Below are positions 45,601 through 54,709 of a stretch of 64,000 bases of DNA, piece after piece. The position numbers were made by a program, and so were the translations under genes. The DNA lies in NCBI RefSeq assembly GCF_025452195.1, contig NZ_CP104971.1, positions 186,001 through 250,000 on the forward strand, written 5' to 3'. Source of the DNA: Phyllobacterium zundukense. Its GTDB lineage: Bacteria > Pseudomonadota > Alphaproteobacteria > Rhizobiales > Rhizobiaceae. The notes under the pieces were generated by a model. It worked only from the letters and a program-made list of their open reading frames with translations, did not search any database and was not told the origin of the DNA. Numbering within the stretch: position 1 is the stretch's first letter; each line of letters opens with the position of its first letter.

Positions 45601-45989
45601 TCGGTGCCATGCCTTGCATCGCCACCCTTGGTGAAGCCGTCGACGCGGCCGTTATCGATGTCGTCGCCGACGACCCTTTCTCCGTTCTCGTCAAACTTCT
45701 CGACATGTTCGAGAACCTGCGCCGCCCTGAACGCCGCATCGGCATCCGTTTCTATATCACCGCCGACCCGGTCCTCCAGCATGAACCTGACGCCGCTCTG
45801 GTTGCCGAGATCACGCAACAGAGGCGTATCGTTGATGATGTCCTGCGCCGAGCGATTGTCACCTTTCGGTCGCTCCCAGAATATACCCGCCTCCTTGGCT
45901 GTTTTCTGGGCCTGCTCCCATGCATTGACGGTCTCAGGATCTGCTGTGGCTGAGTTAGAACGGTTGGTCGGTGCGCTGACTTTCGACAT
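42630..45989 (-). CDS. HrpF/NopX-like T3SS translocon protein with three tandem repeats
   Basis: 1119 residues without signal peptide. Residues ~28-410 are three copies of a repeat with a period of 133 residues; each has a WERP/WEQP start, RSAQDIIDDSPLLKNLGNQS-like text, and a DGFTKGGEARHGTEAGRLQD-like block ending FGKYGF (GFTK at 118, 251 and 384). The middle (420-850) is hydrophilic and helical. Residues ~930-1080 contain several Gly/Ala-rich hydrophobic segments (GGLAGIVAGAYGIF, GGGISITAGSLGALSGLASA, AGAAGVLGLAAAGVGAIAML). Repeats followed by C-terminal hydrophobic segments are the plan of HrpF and NolX/NopX, which form the pore in the plant membrane. HrpF has two repeats; three here is unusual. 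Confidence 0.8.
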   Translation of the reverse strand: MSKVSAPTNRSNSATADPETVNAWEQAQKTAKEAGIFWERPKGDNRSAQDIINDTPLLRDLGNQSGVRFMLEDRVGGDIETDADAAFRAAQVLEHVEKFDENGERVVGDDIDNGRVDGFTKGGDARHGTEAGRLQDFGKYGFSNLKGELNDVSSAGDDQEARDQAEELGIGWERPEGDDRSAQDIIDDSLLLKNLGNQSHVKDMLEERVGDFEKDSDAAFRAAQVVEHIERLDGDGNKIVGGDVGNGRVDGFTKGGEAKNGTEAGRLQDFGKYGFSKLKGKLENTASAGDNKEAREQAEKVGIKWEQPEDDDRSARDIIDDSPLLKNLGNQSGVKDMLKERVGDFEKDADAAYRASQILDRITMYDEKGNALSGDDVSNSSIDGFTKSGEARHGTEAGRLQDFGKYGFDVIKDVKKPEDIGSYKDFVKANPGADETSKTMAKYAAIIGENYDGIKGKTGAEDNLTADDLKRYKEENPQISDDFKEALNFWSQPGAFTKLETAQDPLKLKPDGNLSKNDLKGWIEKQAPKDASSAITFLSGVTNASVVDGTDTSKLTKDLFEHPDKYSTEEKAAALQELLSAQQLIIKGAESGMWKDDYSKVSIANRARTHPDPQEVLKDLNEHISILEKDPEVVKYLNENSSKQMTELLDRNKGLKDALQKTYDDEIKSGKALDSLWETKTKDGKTDQQGALAEFYGSAKMFQETLGIEKPGEIQGAVNSSKHKVDFQDFYEKSLVSGNRLNELLKDNTFEEAASAFSTEVALYNAALDPEFTGKFDDKLNENFSNIAQENAFKDASFDNLKQAFGVNGGDQLDEEKVKSYLEQINKDNPELLVNEDGTVAKPDQILAGFRGSWDVLRQGTKSLAELGPTWLDPSAKAAADKGVLHGVSGLFMAGVTISKGIQSGGNPTERQKVDITTGSIQTATLLTEGGIKAWKQYLNDVADKHPDTAIGKKIGKMSDESFKSLTDNWTRAENAAKGIGGLAGIVAGAYGIFDGVQSIRKGDTVGGGISITAGSLGALSGLASAVEGGLGAFAPSILRTLPIAGAAGVLGLAAAGVGAIAMLLPGLIEEGKQQTRADNFGELLGGYLTKYEIDGVPNGDLSDVPDDAWPDSDSGIAS

Positions 45990-46290
45990 GTGACACGCCT
46001 TTCATGTCTCTGTGACGTTTCAGTCCTGCGTTAAGCTTAAACGCGCGTCTGTGAACTGCATGTGACATGGCGTCCACAGGCGATGTCAGGTTAAGTTTAC
46101 AAAGGCGAGGAGGATTGTCGCACTGTTGGTTCAGGCGAGCGTTTCCGCTGCAGGATTCCACTCTGCCATGATGTTCAGACGGTGGAAACCATCCGAATTT
46201 TCCGCAAAACGAGCACAGCAAGCTGTTCTTGGGCCAGATACTGCGCTGAGCACGGCCGCAACTTCAATCCTTGGGACTCGGCCATCACGA
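45990..46290. promoter_or_regulatory. Upstream region of the translocon gene
   Basis: No gene is recognised. It should carry the promoter of the 1119-residue gene on the minus strand. I looked for a TtsI-type tts box and for HrpX or HrpL boxes and saw no convincing match by eye. Confidence 0.35.
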
Positions 46291-46767
46291 TCAGATAAAA
46301 TATGGGTAGCCGATCACCACGATAAGTATGACAAGACACAAGCCGCCCGCAAGATAGTGCCTTGTGGCTCTATTGCTTGCCTTGACGTTAGCTGCCTGCC
46401 CAGTTTGCGCATCCTTATCGCGTTTGTTTGCAACCGAAGCCTCGAAAGAAGCGCGCGAGGCATCCTGATCGCCGGGTGCATTTTTTTGTTCGACCGATTT
46501 GGAACTTGCCCGCAGCTCAACCGAGGTCGGTCTTTGTTTGTTGGCTTGAATTTCGTCCTTGCGCTGGCGGGATGCCCCCTCCGTCGCCCGTTCGAACTTT
46601 CGCATGGCATTCTCATCGTTCCAATTGTTCTCGAGCGCCTGCTGCGATCCCACATTGTTGATGGGCTGGAACAAAGTACTGTCCTTTCTGATGAGGTTAG
46701 CGTGCCTTGAACGTCTGATGCAAAGTCTTGGGATGATGATCCCGTCGGGCGCAATTGGCAATTGCAT
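46291..46767 (-). CDS. Small tail-anchored protein beside the translocon gene
   Basis: Up to 158 residues. The N-terminal part is hydrophilic and charged (MRKFERATEGASRQRKDEIQ lies within it) and the last 22 residues are a single membrane helix (YLAGGLCLVILIVVIGYPYF). The start is uncertain: the frame opens at 46767, but no good ribosome site is seen and a later Met is possible. It sits between two large putative secreted proteins. No family is recognised. Confidence 0.5.
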   Translation of the reverse strand: MQLPIAPDGIIIPRLCIRRSRHANLIRKDSTLFQPINNVGSQQALENNWNDENAMRKFERATEGASRQRKDEIQANKQRPTSVELRASSKSVEQKNAPGDQDASRASFEASVANKRDKDAQTGQAANVKASNRATRHYLAGGLCLVILIVVIGYPYFI

Positions 46768-46906
46768 TTCTTTCGGTCGCCGTTGGCGAGATAGTGGTTC
46801 CGAAGGTCGCCAGTGTCATAAAACTGTTAGGCCTATATTCCATGTTTCTTCCTGCCGTTGCCGGTGAACTCTATAGGGCGGCTCACGCTACAGGCAGGAG
46901 AACGCG

Positions 46907-49900
46907 ATGTCCTTTCGTATCGATATAGACGGCAAAAGCCGCTATGATGCCAATGGCAACAAGATACCGCTCACTTCGCAGCAGCAACAGCAGCTTTTCG
47001 TCGAGCAGATCAGACAGGCGGTGCGTGAGCGCGCCGAAGCTGGCGGACCGAAATCCTTCGATGCGGACAATGAAAAGCTTGTGGTCGTCCAGCCCAACGA
47101 TAATCTTTGGAAAATCGCCGACGAAAACAATGTCAGGTTCAGTGACGTGATGGAGGCGAATAAAGGCCTTTACGACAATCATGGCGATCTGATCAAAACC
47201 GATGATGTCCTCATCCTACCCCATATTGCACCCGAGCTCGCGGCGAACAGCACGCAGAACAACAAGGGTGTGCCGGGTGGCGAGGCAGCCTTCAAAAACG
47301 AGATATATGAGCGCGGCAATAATCTGCAATATGTCGACGATCCGTCAAAAACTGACTTTGCCACCGAAACCCAGAAGATACAGCGCGATGTAGGTGCCTA
47401 TCTGGATAGTCTTCCCAAGGAAGGGCGTCAGGCTGCCGTATCGCGCCTCGTGGGAAACAAGGATGATTGGCAGGATGCCAGCCCGGCCCTCAGTGCAATC
47501 GAAACCGCCGCCAGGGAACGGCAGCTCCAGCCGGATCCGCAGGAAACCTTTGCCAGCGAGATCTACGCAATCGGCAACAAGCTCCAATATTCGGATGACA
47601 GAAACATTGATTATGATGGCGGCACCGCCAAGATTGCCACCGACGTCAAACAATACCTTGAGGGCCTTCCAGAGAGGGAGCAGCCAACATCCCTGCAGGC
47701 GCTTTATGATCATGAATGGACCGATGCGGCGCCATCACGGACGGCCATTGAAAATACGGCAAAAGACTTCGGTATCCCGCTTCGTGCCACGACGCATCGC
47801 GGTCCTGATATCGAATCTCAAGCCCGTCAGATCATCGATAATGCCAATGCCACCGGAAAACCGGGCGAGGCATATGACAAACTGAACAGTTCATACCGGG
47901 ATGCGCCCCCAGAGCTTCAGGCGGCAATCCGCGAGAATGCCGATGCCAGAGATCTTATAGGCAAGGCGGCCGACTGGGCGACAGGGAGTCTCAAGGATTA
48001 CGATCCGGAAAAGGCCGTCAGCGATCAGGGCGACAGCGCGGACTCGATGCGCAAGCTCGAGGCTTTGACCAAGGACGCGGATCCTCAACTGGCCTCGCAA
48101 TTGATGCTGGATGCGCTGCCAACGATAGAGGCGGCAAATGCACGCCGTCAGGAGAAGATCGGCGGCGACCTGATTGGCCGTGAAGGGCAGCAGAACCTCA
48201 CCTTAATTCTTGGCCGTATCGGCGAAACTTCATCGGGCAAAACGGTCATCGACCGCTTTATAAAGATGGATACGGGAAATTCTGAATCGATGCGCATGGC
48301 GATAATTTCAGGAGCCAGTCTTGATTTTCCGTTGAAGCGGGCAGCGGATATTGCGCCTTCGGACGCCTATCTTAAGAGCACGATCCTCCCGAGCGTCGGT
48401 GAATTCGCGACGGGCTCGGTCAATGGCAGCGTTGATAAGTACTCGGCCCATATGCAGGAACTGCAGTGGTTGATTACAAACCATGGCCCCACCATGACGC
48501 CGGAGCAGCTTGAAAAGGCGATATCAGATTATGAGATCGAAAAGGGTCAGGGCTGGAAAGACGAAAAGCTGAAGCTGGAAAATGAAGTTGCCGATAAGGG
48601 CGACCAGCTTCTCAAGCAGGTCAGCCAGCTTGCAAATCTGCCTCCGGAACTTGCCTCGCAGCAGGGCGCAGCAGATGAGACGATCAAGACCATCCTTTCG
48701 GATGACCGCTCGGTCATGGCCATGCAGATAGCTCTCAAGAACGACCCGGCCCTTCTCGACAAGCCTGCCGTTGTTTCGCTGCTGACCCATCAGGCACGCC
48801 TGACAGATCGCGGCCGCAAGCTGGCGGAAGAAGGCATGACACAGATCGTGCGCCGGAACGTGCTGCCTTCGTTCGGCAACCTCAATCCCAATGATCCGGC
48901 AAGTATCGAGCGGGCCAAGGCGGGGATCCATTCACTTCAGGATGGAAGGGCAGCCAAGCTGCTTGGCATACCGGATGACGAGTTCAACAAGGCACTGAAA
49001 GCGGTTGAAGAGGCTTTACCGGCTGCGGGCGATACCGAAGCCCAGATGGCGCAGAAGTTGAGAGACCTCGATGCCAAGCTTACCGATACCAATGATGGAA
49101 TGAAGTCGTTCAAAAGCAACACCGTCCCAGGACAGATGTTGCGGCTGATAGGTCTGGCGGCCGTGGGGGTTGGGCTCGCTTCGACACTGAGCCGAACCGG
49201 CCAGGATCCTTTGATGAAGTACAAGGTTTTCATCGATGCCGCCGGAGTGGGGCAGCGCGGTATCGAACTGCTCAACGGATTCAAGCAAATCGACCCCGAC
49301 TCTTTCGCCGTCAAACATTTCGGCAGCAGCAGCACGACAGCCGCCAAATGGCTGGGTTCAGTTGGTGCCAGCTTTGATCTTGTCCTCGCCACGCGCTCCT
49401 ATATGGGCGGCGATTGGCAAATGGGCACGCTGCAGGCAGCTGCTGGAGCAGGCGGTATCGTGGCCGCGTTCGGCACAGGGTCCATGGCAGGCCCGGTCGG
49501 CCTCGTCATCGTCGGAGCAGCCGTCATCGGGCAAATGCTTCTCACCAATACACGGCAATCGAATCTCTATATGACCGATACGTCCATGCGCTTCCTGCAA
49601 CATTCCAAACTCTCGCCGGAAGCTTCGAAAGCATTGGTCGATCAAAGCGGGGAAGGGTTCAGTCCGGTCCCCCTGTTGTTAAAGTATGCGGAGATGAAGG
49701 GCTACAAGCTCGATCAGGAAGCCGATCTTCAGAAGTTTGTTAGCTGGCTCAACGCCATACCGCAAGACAAGCTTGCCACGCTGCGGGATAACCTTCACCA
49801 CACGCTCGATGCCCAGAACGGCGATGTATCGAAAATTACCACCACAGCCGGAGATGACACACGCTATACAGACCCGCAGCAACTCAACCACCGCACGCAG

Positions 49901-50029
49901 AGTGTTTCGGGTAAAGCAGCGATTACTCTGCCCAGCGTGGCCGACAAGATCAAAAGCGGCGACGCAAGTCCGCAGTCGGCTGCACAGATCGACGTTGCGC
50001 TACACCAGCTCGGCATAGCTGTGGCCTGA
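46907..50029 (+). CDS. Large LysM-domain protein in the T3SS locus (candidate secreted protein)
   Basis: 1040 residues, no Sec signal, after an AGGAG ribosome site. Residues ~58-106 are a LysM domain (VVVQPNDNLWKIADENNVRF ... VLILPHI). Residues ~129-206 and ~215-290 are two related units with a spacing near 86 (EIYERGNNLQYVDD and EIYAIGNKLQYSDD). The long middle is helical and charged. Near the C-terminus are hydrophobic segments (MLRLIGLAAVGVGLASTL and AAAGAGGIVAAFGTGSMAGP, then VGLVIVGAAVIGQMLL). It converges on sctT with 11 bases between. The design parallels the neighbouring translocon protein, so it may be an exported translocator, effector or peptidoglycan-contacting factor. That is inference. 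Confidence 0.7.
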   Translation: MSFRIDIDGKSRYDANGNKIPLTSQQQQQLFVEQIRQAVRERAEAGGPKSFDADNEKLVVVQPNDNLWKIADENNVRFSDVMEANKGLYDNHGDLIKTDDVLILPHIAPELAANSTQNNKGVPGGEAAFKNEIYERGNNLQYVDDPSKTDFATETQKIQRDVGAYLDSLPKEGRQAAVSRLVGNKDDWQDASPALSAIETAARERQLQPDPQETFASEIYAIGNKLQYSDDRNIDYDGGTAKIATDVKQYLEGLPEREQPTSLQALYDHEWTDAAPSRTAIENTAKDFGIPLRATTHRGPDIESQARQIIDNANATGKPGEAYDKLNSSYRDAPPELQAAIRENADARDLIGKAADWATGSLKDYDPEKAVSDQGDSADSMRKLEALTKDADPQLASQLMLDALPTIEAANARRQEKIGGDLIGREGQQNLTLILGRIGETSSGKTVIDRFIKMDTGNSESMRMAIISGASLDFPLKRAADIAPSDAYLKSTILPSVGEFATGSVNGSVDKYSAHMQELQWLITNHGPTMTPEQLEKAISDYEIEKGQGWKDEKLKLENEVADKGDQLLKQVSQLANLPPELASQQGAADETIKTILSDDRSVMAMQIALKNDPALLDKPAVVSLLTHQARLTDRGRKLAEEGMTQIVRRNVLPSFGNLNPNDPASIERAKAGIHSLQDGRAAKLLGIPDDEFNKALKAVEEALPAAGDTEAQMAQKLRDLDAKLTDTNDGMKSFKSNTVPGQMLRLIGLAAVGVGLASTLSRTGQDPLMKYKVFIDAAGVGQRGIELLNGFKQIDPDSFAVKHFGSSSTTAAKWLGSVGASFDLVLATRSYMGGDWQMGTLQAAAGAGGIVAAFGTGSMAGPVGLVIVGAAVIGQMLLTNTRQSNLYMTDTSMRFLQHSKLSPEASKALVDQSGEGFSPVPLLLKYAEMKGYKLDQEADLQKFVSWLNAIPQDKLATLRDNLHHTLDAQNGDVSKITTTAGDDTRYTDPQQLNHRTQSVSGKAAITLPSVADKIKSGDASPQSAAQIDVALHQLGIAVA

Positions 50030-50040
50030 CAAAAGACAGA

Positions 50041-50871
50041 TCAGGGTGTTTTGTCCGGGTTGCCGATGACGAGCGTGCGCAGGATATCGGACGTGCCGCG
50101 AAGGTCTTTCAATTCCGACATCATAGAGGGCACGAGATAGGCTATGTAGAGAACTATCAGCACCGCAAACAGCATGTTTTTGATCGCCAGCGACAGGTCG
50201 AAAATATGCAGCTGCGGCGACATGCGCGACAGATATGCCAGCATCAGATCTGTCAGCAGCAATGCAAGCACAACGGGTGCGATCAGCAACACACCAATCT
50301 GCATGATCCGGTCGAGAACGCCGAGCAGGGCCGGAACGGCATTGACATTCACCACTGGCATGAACTTGGCGGCCGGCCATATTTCGTAGCTTCTATAAAA
50401 TCCATCGACGAGCAGCAGGAAGCCGCCCGACATGAAGAACAGCGCAAGCAGGGCAAAGACGAACAAGGTTCCGGCGATGCTGGTCTCACTGACCTGCAAC
50501 GGGTCGATCAGCTGAGCCGAGGTGGAACCACGTTGCAGGTCGACCAAATCCCCGGCAACTTCGGCGCCCCAAAACGGAATGCCGAATGCTATGCCGATAA
50601 TCGTGCCGACAACCAGTTCCTTGATGAGCAGCCCGGTAATGACCAAGCTGCTCATCTGGCCCTCTGCCAGCAGCGAATTCAGGACGCCGGGTATGGCGGG
50701 AATGCAGATGGCGACCGCGACACCGGACCGTATCAGCCCGGTCAAACCGAGGCGGATGAAAGCGGGTGTCACGATGATCATGCCAAGCGCGCGCGCTACC
50801 GCTATGGCCGTGGCCATAAGGAGCGGATAGGCGAGGGCAAGCAGGGATGAGGTGGTCGAGACAGCATCCAT
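50041..50871 (-). CDS. sctT: T3SS export apparatus protein SctT
   Basis: 276 residues with about six to eight membrane segments, of the SctT/FliR/YscT family (rhizobial RhcT). The start ALAYPLLMATAIAVARALGM and the block GTLFVFALLALFFMSGGFLL are typical. SctT caps the export gate built with SctR and SctS. It is the last gene of the minus-strand operon, 6 bases after sctS. No sctU follows, unlike in rhizobial rhcR-S-T-U clusters. Confidence 0.92.
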   Translation of the reverse strand: MDAVSTTSSLLALAYPLLMATAIAVARALGMIIVTPAFIRLGLTGLIRSGVAVAICIPAIPGVLNSLLAEGQMSSLVITGLLIKELVVGTIIGIAFGIPFWGAEVAGDLVDLQRGSTSAQLIDPLQVSETSIAGTLFVFALLALFFMSGGFLLLVDGFYRSYEIWPAAKFMPVVNVNAVPALLGVLDRIMQIGVLLIAPVVLALLLTDLMLAYLSRMSPQLHIFDLSLAIKNMLFAVLIVLYIAYLVPSMMSELKDLRGTSDILRTLVIGNPDKTP

Positions 50872-50877
50872 GGCCCG

Positions 50878-51147
50878 CTATCGCGTCATTGCGGGAAAAG
50901 TATCGAGGACATGGCTTGCCAGATTTGCAACCTGAAAAGCCAGTGTTGGTCCGAGAACGATGAGCGCGAGCATGACGGCCACAAGCTTTACCGCCTGCGG
51001 CAGCGTCTGATCCTGGATCTGCGTCAATGCCTGGATCAACCCAACGCCGATGCCGATCACAATGGCTATGCCCAAAATTGGTGCGGACGCCAACAGGACG
51101 GTCAGCAAAGCGCTTTGCATTTGAGCAAGGAAAGCTGTCTGACCCAC
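50878..51147 (-). CDS. sctS: T3SS export apparatus protein SctS
   Basis: 89 residues with two membrane helices and the conserved loop GLIQALTQIQDQTLPQAVKL of the SctS/FliQ family. It begins 2 bases after the sctR stop and is part of the R5S4T1-type export gate. Confidence 0.95.
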   Translation of the reverse strand: MGQTAFLAQMQSALLTVLLASAPILGIAIVIGIGVGLIQALTQIQDQTLPQAVKLVAVMLALIVLGPTLAFQVANLASHVLDTFPAMTR

Positions 51148-51149
51148 TG

Positions 51150-51809
51150 CTACGTGCCCCCATAACTTAGGATAAGGCCGTGCATCAGCCGCGACCAGCC
51201 ATCAACGGCAACGAACAGGAAGATTTTCAAGGGTATCGAAATGAGCGTCGGAGAGACCATCATCATGCCCATCGCCATCAGAACATTGGAGACGATCAGA
51301 TCGATCACAAGAAAGGGCAGATAGAGGAGAAAGCCGATTTCGAACGCGCGCGTCAGTTCGGAACTGACGAATGCCGGAATGAGGACAAGCAGACTGTCTG
51401 GCTTCAGATCGGCGCGGGCTTCGGGTGACCAGACATTTTCGGTCGCCCGCATGAAGAACTGCCGTTCGTTTTCGTTGGTGAACTTTGAGAGGTGGGCCTG
51501 TAGCGGCGGCCGCAATGCTTCGGCAGCGGATTTCATGCTGTCCATGGACTGCAAATCGACTTGTTGTGCCTCAAGGATGCGGTACATTTCGCCCACCAGC
51601 GGCGTCGTCACATAAACCGTCAATATGAGCGCGATACCATAAAGAACCAGATTTGGCGGGGACTGCTGGATACCCAAAGCATTCCGGATCAGAAACAGCA
51701 CGATCGAAATCTTGAGAAATCCCGTCATCGTCACAACCGCAAGCGGAATGAGCCCGATGACCGAGACGATAACGATGATTGGAATAAGGTTGGTTTGATA
51801 CTCACCCAT
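51150..51809 (-). CDS. sctR: T3SS export apparatus protein SctR
   Basis: 219 residues. Signatures of the SctR/FliP family are visible: TGFLKISIVLFLIRNALGIQ near the N-terminus and FLPFLVIDLIVSNVLMAMGM-like text (LLYLPFLVIDLIVSNVLMAM) with MMMVSPTLISIPLKIFLFV near the end. The start overlaps the sctQ end by 8 bases, so translation is probably coupled. Confidence 0.96.
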   Translation of the reverse strand: MGEYQTNLIPIIVIVSVIGLIPLAVVTMTGFLKISIVLFLIRNALGIQQSPPNLVLYGIALILTVYVTTPLVGEMYRILEAQQVDLQSMDSMKSAAEALRPPLQAHLSKFTNENERQFFMRATENVWSPEARADLKPDSLLVLIPAFVSSELTRAFEIGFLLYLPFLVIDLIVSNVLMAMGMMMVSPTLISIPLKIFLFVAVDGWSRLMHGLILSYGGT

Positions 51810-52878
51810 TCTTAGACAGCCGAAGCACCCTTACGCCAAGTCCTGCGCCAATCTTGACCAATTCTCCATTACCGACCAAACGTCCGTTTGCCAGGATGTT
51901 CACAGCGCTTGTCGTGCTTGCCGCAACAGGCAGGACGCTACCCTCGCCGAGCTTGCGGATTTCGCTGAGGGGCAGTTCGCAGCGGCCGATCTCAAACACC
52001 AGATCGACCGGCAGATCTTCAATTTGTTCGAACCCGGCCGCGCCGGAGGCGTTGGAGGTGGATTCAGACATCGTCGAATGCTCCCAATTCTTGGCAAGGG
52101 GTTTCCACCCGCTGGTAAGTCTGTGCTCTTGTCTATCGGCCCTGATGAACGCGAAGAAGCGCCGGGACAGAATGGCGAAAGGATTAGCTTCGGATGACTC
52201 CCTGCGCAGGATCACGTCACCGGATCGCAGCTCCTGCAATTCCGAAACCGTCACCACCTGTGTTCCGGCGCAAAGCTGGATGGGAAAAGCAAGAACGGCG
52301 ACCAGCTCGGCCCCGTGGCCGGGCCTGGCTTGTCTCAGGGCCTGTCCGAGCGCGCGTGCCGCTTCACGGCCGAGATGCAACTCTGCGTTTCGTGGAAAGT
52401 CATCGAAATCTATCACCCATGGCAGAACGACGTCGGAGTCTGCGAGCTCTTTCTGTTCGCCAAAGCGGATGGGGTGCCCGAGGATTGCTTCGAGTTGGGC
52501 CAATTGTTCGCTCAGCATATGCTCCACCAGAATGCTTCGCTGACGCGGCGCAAAGTTTGCGATCATTTTGGTGATGCCCAGCCCTTGCAGCAGGCGTTCC
52601 AAAGTCCCGGCGGACAGAACCAGTTTGCAGGCCCACGGCCCGATCGCGACGGGAATGGCAACAGGATTGACAAGGGGTAAAACGCGGCTGGCGAGCCGCA
52701 CACCCGCTTCAACCCCGGCGCCGATCAGCCGAACCGGCGCTGCGTCCCGCGGAAACATATTCAAGATCTCAATATGAGCCGGGTCGACCCAAGGGAGCCA
52801 CTCCAGATTGTCTTTCAACCCGGTTTGCCACTGCTCTTGCGGAAATGTCTGCGCCTCTGCCAGCCTCTTCATGCTCAA
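51802..52878 (-). CDS. sctQ: T3SS cytoplasmic ring protein SctQ
   Basis: 358 residues. The last ~75 residues are a SpoA domain (LPVDLVFEIGRCELPLSEIR, then LANGRLVGNGELVKIGAGLG), the unit that builds the sorting platform pods. The rest is variable, as usual. The first Met overlaps the sctO end by 4 bases; a second Met two codons later is also possible. An internal start producing a short SctQ-C form is not obvious. Confidence 0.9.
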   Translation of the reverse strand: MSMKRLAEAQTFPQEQWQTGLKDNLEWLPWVDPAHIEILNMFPRDAAPVRLIGAGVEAGVRLASRVLPLVNPVAIPVAIGPWACKLVLSAGTLERLLQGLGITKMIANFAPRQRSILVEHMLSEQLAQLEAILGHPIRFGEQKELADSDVVLPWVIDFDDFPRNAELHLGREAARALGQALRQARPGHGAELVAVLAFPIQLCAGTQVVTVSELQELRSGDVILRRESSEANPFAILSRRFFAFIRADRQEHRLTSGWKPLAKNWEHSTMSESTSNASGAAGFEQIEDLPVDLVFEIGRCELPLSEIRKLGEGSVLPVAASTTSAVNILANGRLVGNGELVKIGAGLGVRVLRLSKNG

Positions 52879-53366
52879 AGCCCCCTTTGAAGGGGCGGAG
52901 CGGGCCGCTGCTGGTCCTCATCCTCCAATTCCGCCAGCAAGTCCGTGCGCTTGTCCTTTTGCGCCCCTTGTTTTTCTAGAAGGATTCCCAGTTTGTCGTG
53001 CTGCCGAAGTTTGGCGAGATGCTCGGCCGCTTTGTCGCGCGCCTTTTCTGCCTCCTGCGCCAATTGCGCCTTTGCCTGTTCTTCCATCTGCTGCAGTCGG
53101 GATGCCTGATAGTTCAGTGCAGAAAGGGCGTGCTGACAGTCGTCGAGTGCATGACGCCCGACGGGCCCGCTGGACATCTGTTCATAGATGGCGGTTTCGC
53201 GGCTGAGCCGGTTCTCATCATTCTGGATGATATGGTTTGCGGCCGCATCAACGGCCATGGCGGCGGCTTTTTCCGCATGTTGCTGCCGGATCGACGCCTC
53301 CTCGGCAGTCCGCATGCGGACTTTCCGCAGCTCCATCAGCTTGTGCAGGCTCTTCTCCTGGCTCAT
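52875..53366 (-). CDS. sctO: T3SS stalk protein SctO
   Basis: 163 residues, almost entirely charged alpha-helix with two coiled-coil arms ([20 protein letters not shown] and [20 protein letters not shown]). This is the FliJ/YscO stalk fold that links SctN to SctV. It corresponds in position to y4yJ of rhizobia. Start and stop overlap sctN and sctQ by 4 bases each. Confidence 0.85.
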   Translation of the reverse strand: MSQEKSLHKLMELRKVRMRTAEEASIRQQHAEKAAAMAVDAAANHIIQNDENRLSRETAIYEQMSSGPVGRHALDDCQHALSALNYQASRLQQMEEQAKAQLAQEAEKARDKAAEHLAKLRQHDKLGILLEKQGAQKDKRTDLLAELEDEDQQRPAPPLQRGL

Positions 53367-54709
53367 GCGAGAAGTCCTTGTAACTGCAGTTCGGTCTCGG
53401 CAAAGCCGAAATGCTCATCACTATTTTGCCGGAGGAACTGTTCGATCCGCTCATGCCTATCCAGCGCTTCATCCGACCGCGGATCGGCGCCGCGCTTATA
53501 TTCCCCGACACGCAGCAGCAATTCGATATCCTCGTAACGTGCCATGAGATCGCGAACCTTTGCGGCATTGGTACGGTGGGATCTGCTTGCCACCGCGTCC
53601 ATCAGGCGGCTGCGGCTGCGCAAGACATCGATCGCGGGAAAATGGTTGCGCTGTGCCAGGTCGCTGCTCAGGACAATGTGCCCGTCGAGAATAGCCTTGG
53701 TTTCTTCCGCAACAGGATCGAGTGTTCCGTCACCTTCGGTGAGCACGGTGTAAAGTCCGGTGATCGAACCGCCCAAACCCGGTCCCGCCCGTTCAAGCAG
53801 GCGCGGCAGTGCCGCAAACAGGGAAGGCGGGAACCCCCGCCGCGTCGGCGGCTCGCCCGCCGCAAGACCGATCTCGCGCTGGGCGCGGGCAAAGCGGGTG
53901 ACGCTGTCCATCAGGAGCAGGACATGCTGCCCCTGATCGCGGAAATATTCGGCGATGGCGGTTGCACCATAGGCCGCTTTCACGCGCTCGATGGCAGGAC
54001 GGTCGGAGGTTGCCACCACGACAACGGATCGCCGGCGGCCCTCCTCGCCGAGCTGGATGTCGATGAATTCCCGCACTTCGCGGCCACGTTCGCCGATCAG
54101 TGCGATGACGATGACGTCCGCCTGAGTGCCGCGCACAATGCTCGAAAGCAGCGAGGATTTCCCCACCCCAGCCTCACCGAAAATGCCGATGCGCTGACCC
54201 CGGGCAACGGTCAGGAGACCATCGATGGCCTTTACCCCGAGCTGCAGCGGATATTGGATTAGATCGCGTTGCAGCGGTTGCAGCGGAACATTATGCGTGG
54301 GGTAATAGCTGCTCGTCTGCAGGGGTGTCGGCAGACCCGTGCGGTTCATCACCTCGCCCAGCGGATTGAGCACGCATCCCAGCAATTGCGGGCCGACGGG
54401 AATCTGCAGCGTGTGGCCGGTCGGGATAACCTCCGCGCGCGTGGACATGCCGTCGAGATCGCCGATCGGCGTCAGCACGGCCTCTTCGTCGTGAAACCCC
54501 ACAACTTCAGCAGGCACGATACGCCCCGATACGGGATCGCGCAGATGGCAGTATTCGCCAATTCGCACCATCGATACGGTGGCGTGCACGATAATGCCTG
54601 TGATCTTGCGGATACGGCCGCGAACCGGACGGGTCTCGGCTTTCGATGCGGTATCCTGCAGCCGCCCCATGAGCTGGCTGAGGTCAGGCGGGTTGAATTC
54701 TCGCTTCAT
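53363..54709 (-). CDS. sctN: T3SS ATPase SctN
   Basis: 448 residues, an F1-beta-like hexameric ATPase that strips chaperones and unfolds substrates. Walker A is GEAGVGKS (residues 178-185), Walker B is [11 protein letters not shown] (~264-274), and the family block [20 protein letters not shown] follows. N-terminal and C-terminal domains are of normal length. It overlaps sctL and sctO by 4 bases. Confidence 0.97.
   Translation of the reverse strand: MKREFNPPDLSQLMGRLQDTASKAETRPVRGRIRKITGIIVHATVSMVRIGEYCHLRDPVSGRIVPAEVVGFHDEEAVLTPIGDLDGMSTRAEVIPTGHTLQIPVGPQLLGCVLNPLGEVMNRTGLPTPLQTSSYYPTHNVPLQPLQRDLIQYPLQLGVKAIDGLLTVARGQRIGIFGEAGVGKSSLLSSIVRGTQADVIVIALIGERGREVREFIDIQLGEEGRRRSVVVVATSDRPAIERVKAAYGATAIAEYFRDQGQHVLLLMDSVTRFARAQREIGLAAGEPPTRRGFPPSLFAALPRLLERAGPGLGGSITGLYTVLTEGDGTLDPVAEETKAILDGHIVLSSDLAQRNHFPAIDVLRSRSRLMDAVASRSHRTNAAKVRDLMARYEDIELLLRVGEYKRGADPRSDEALDRHERIEQFLRQNSDEHFGFAETELQLQGLLA

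Noticed and set aside
44481..45953. Long plus-strand open frames opposite the translocon gene
   Set aside because: They follow the 133-residue repeat period of the minus-strand gene, lack ribosome sites and have no known motifs. The repeats simply copy an antisense open frame.
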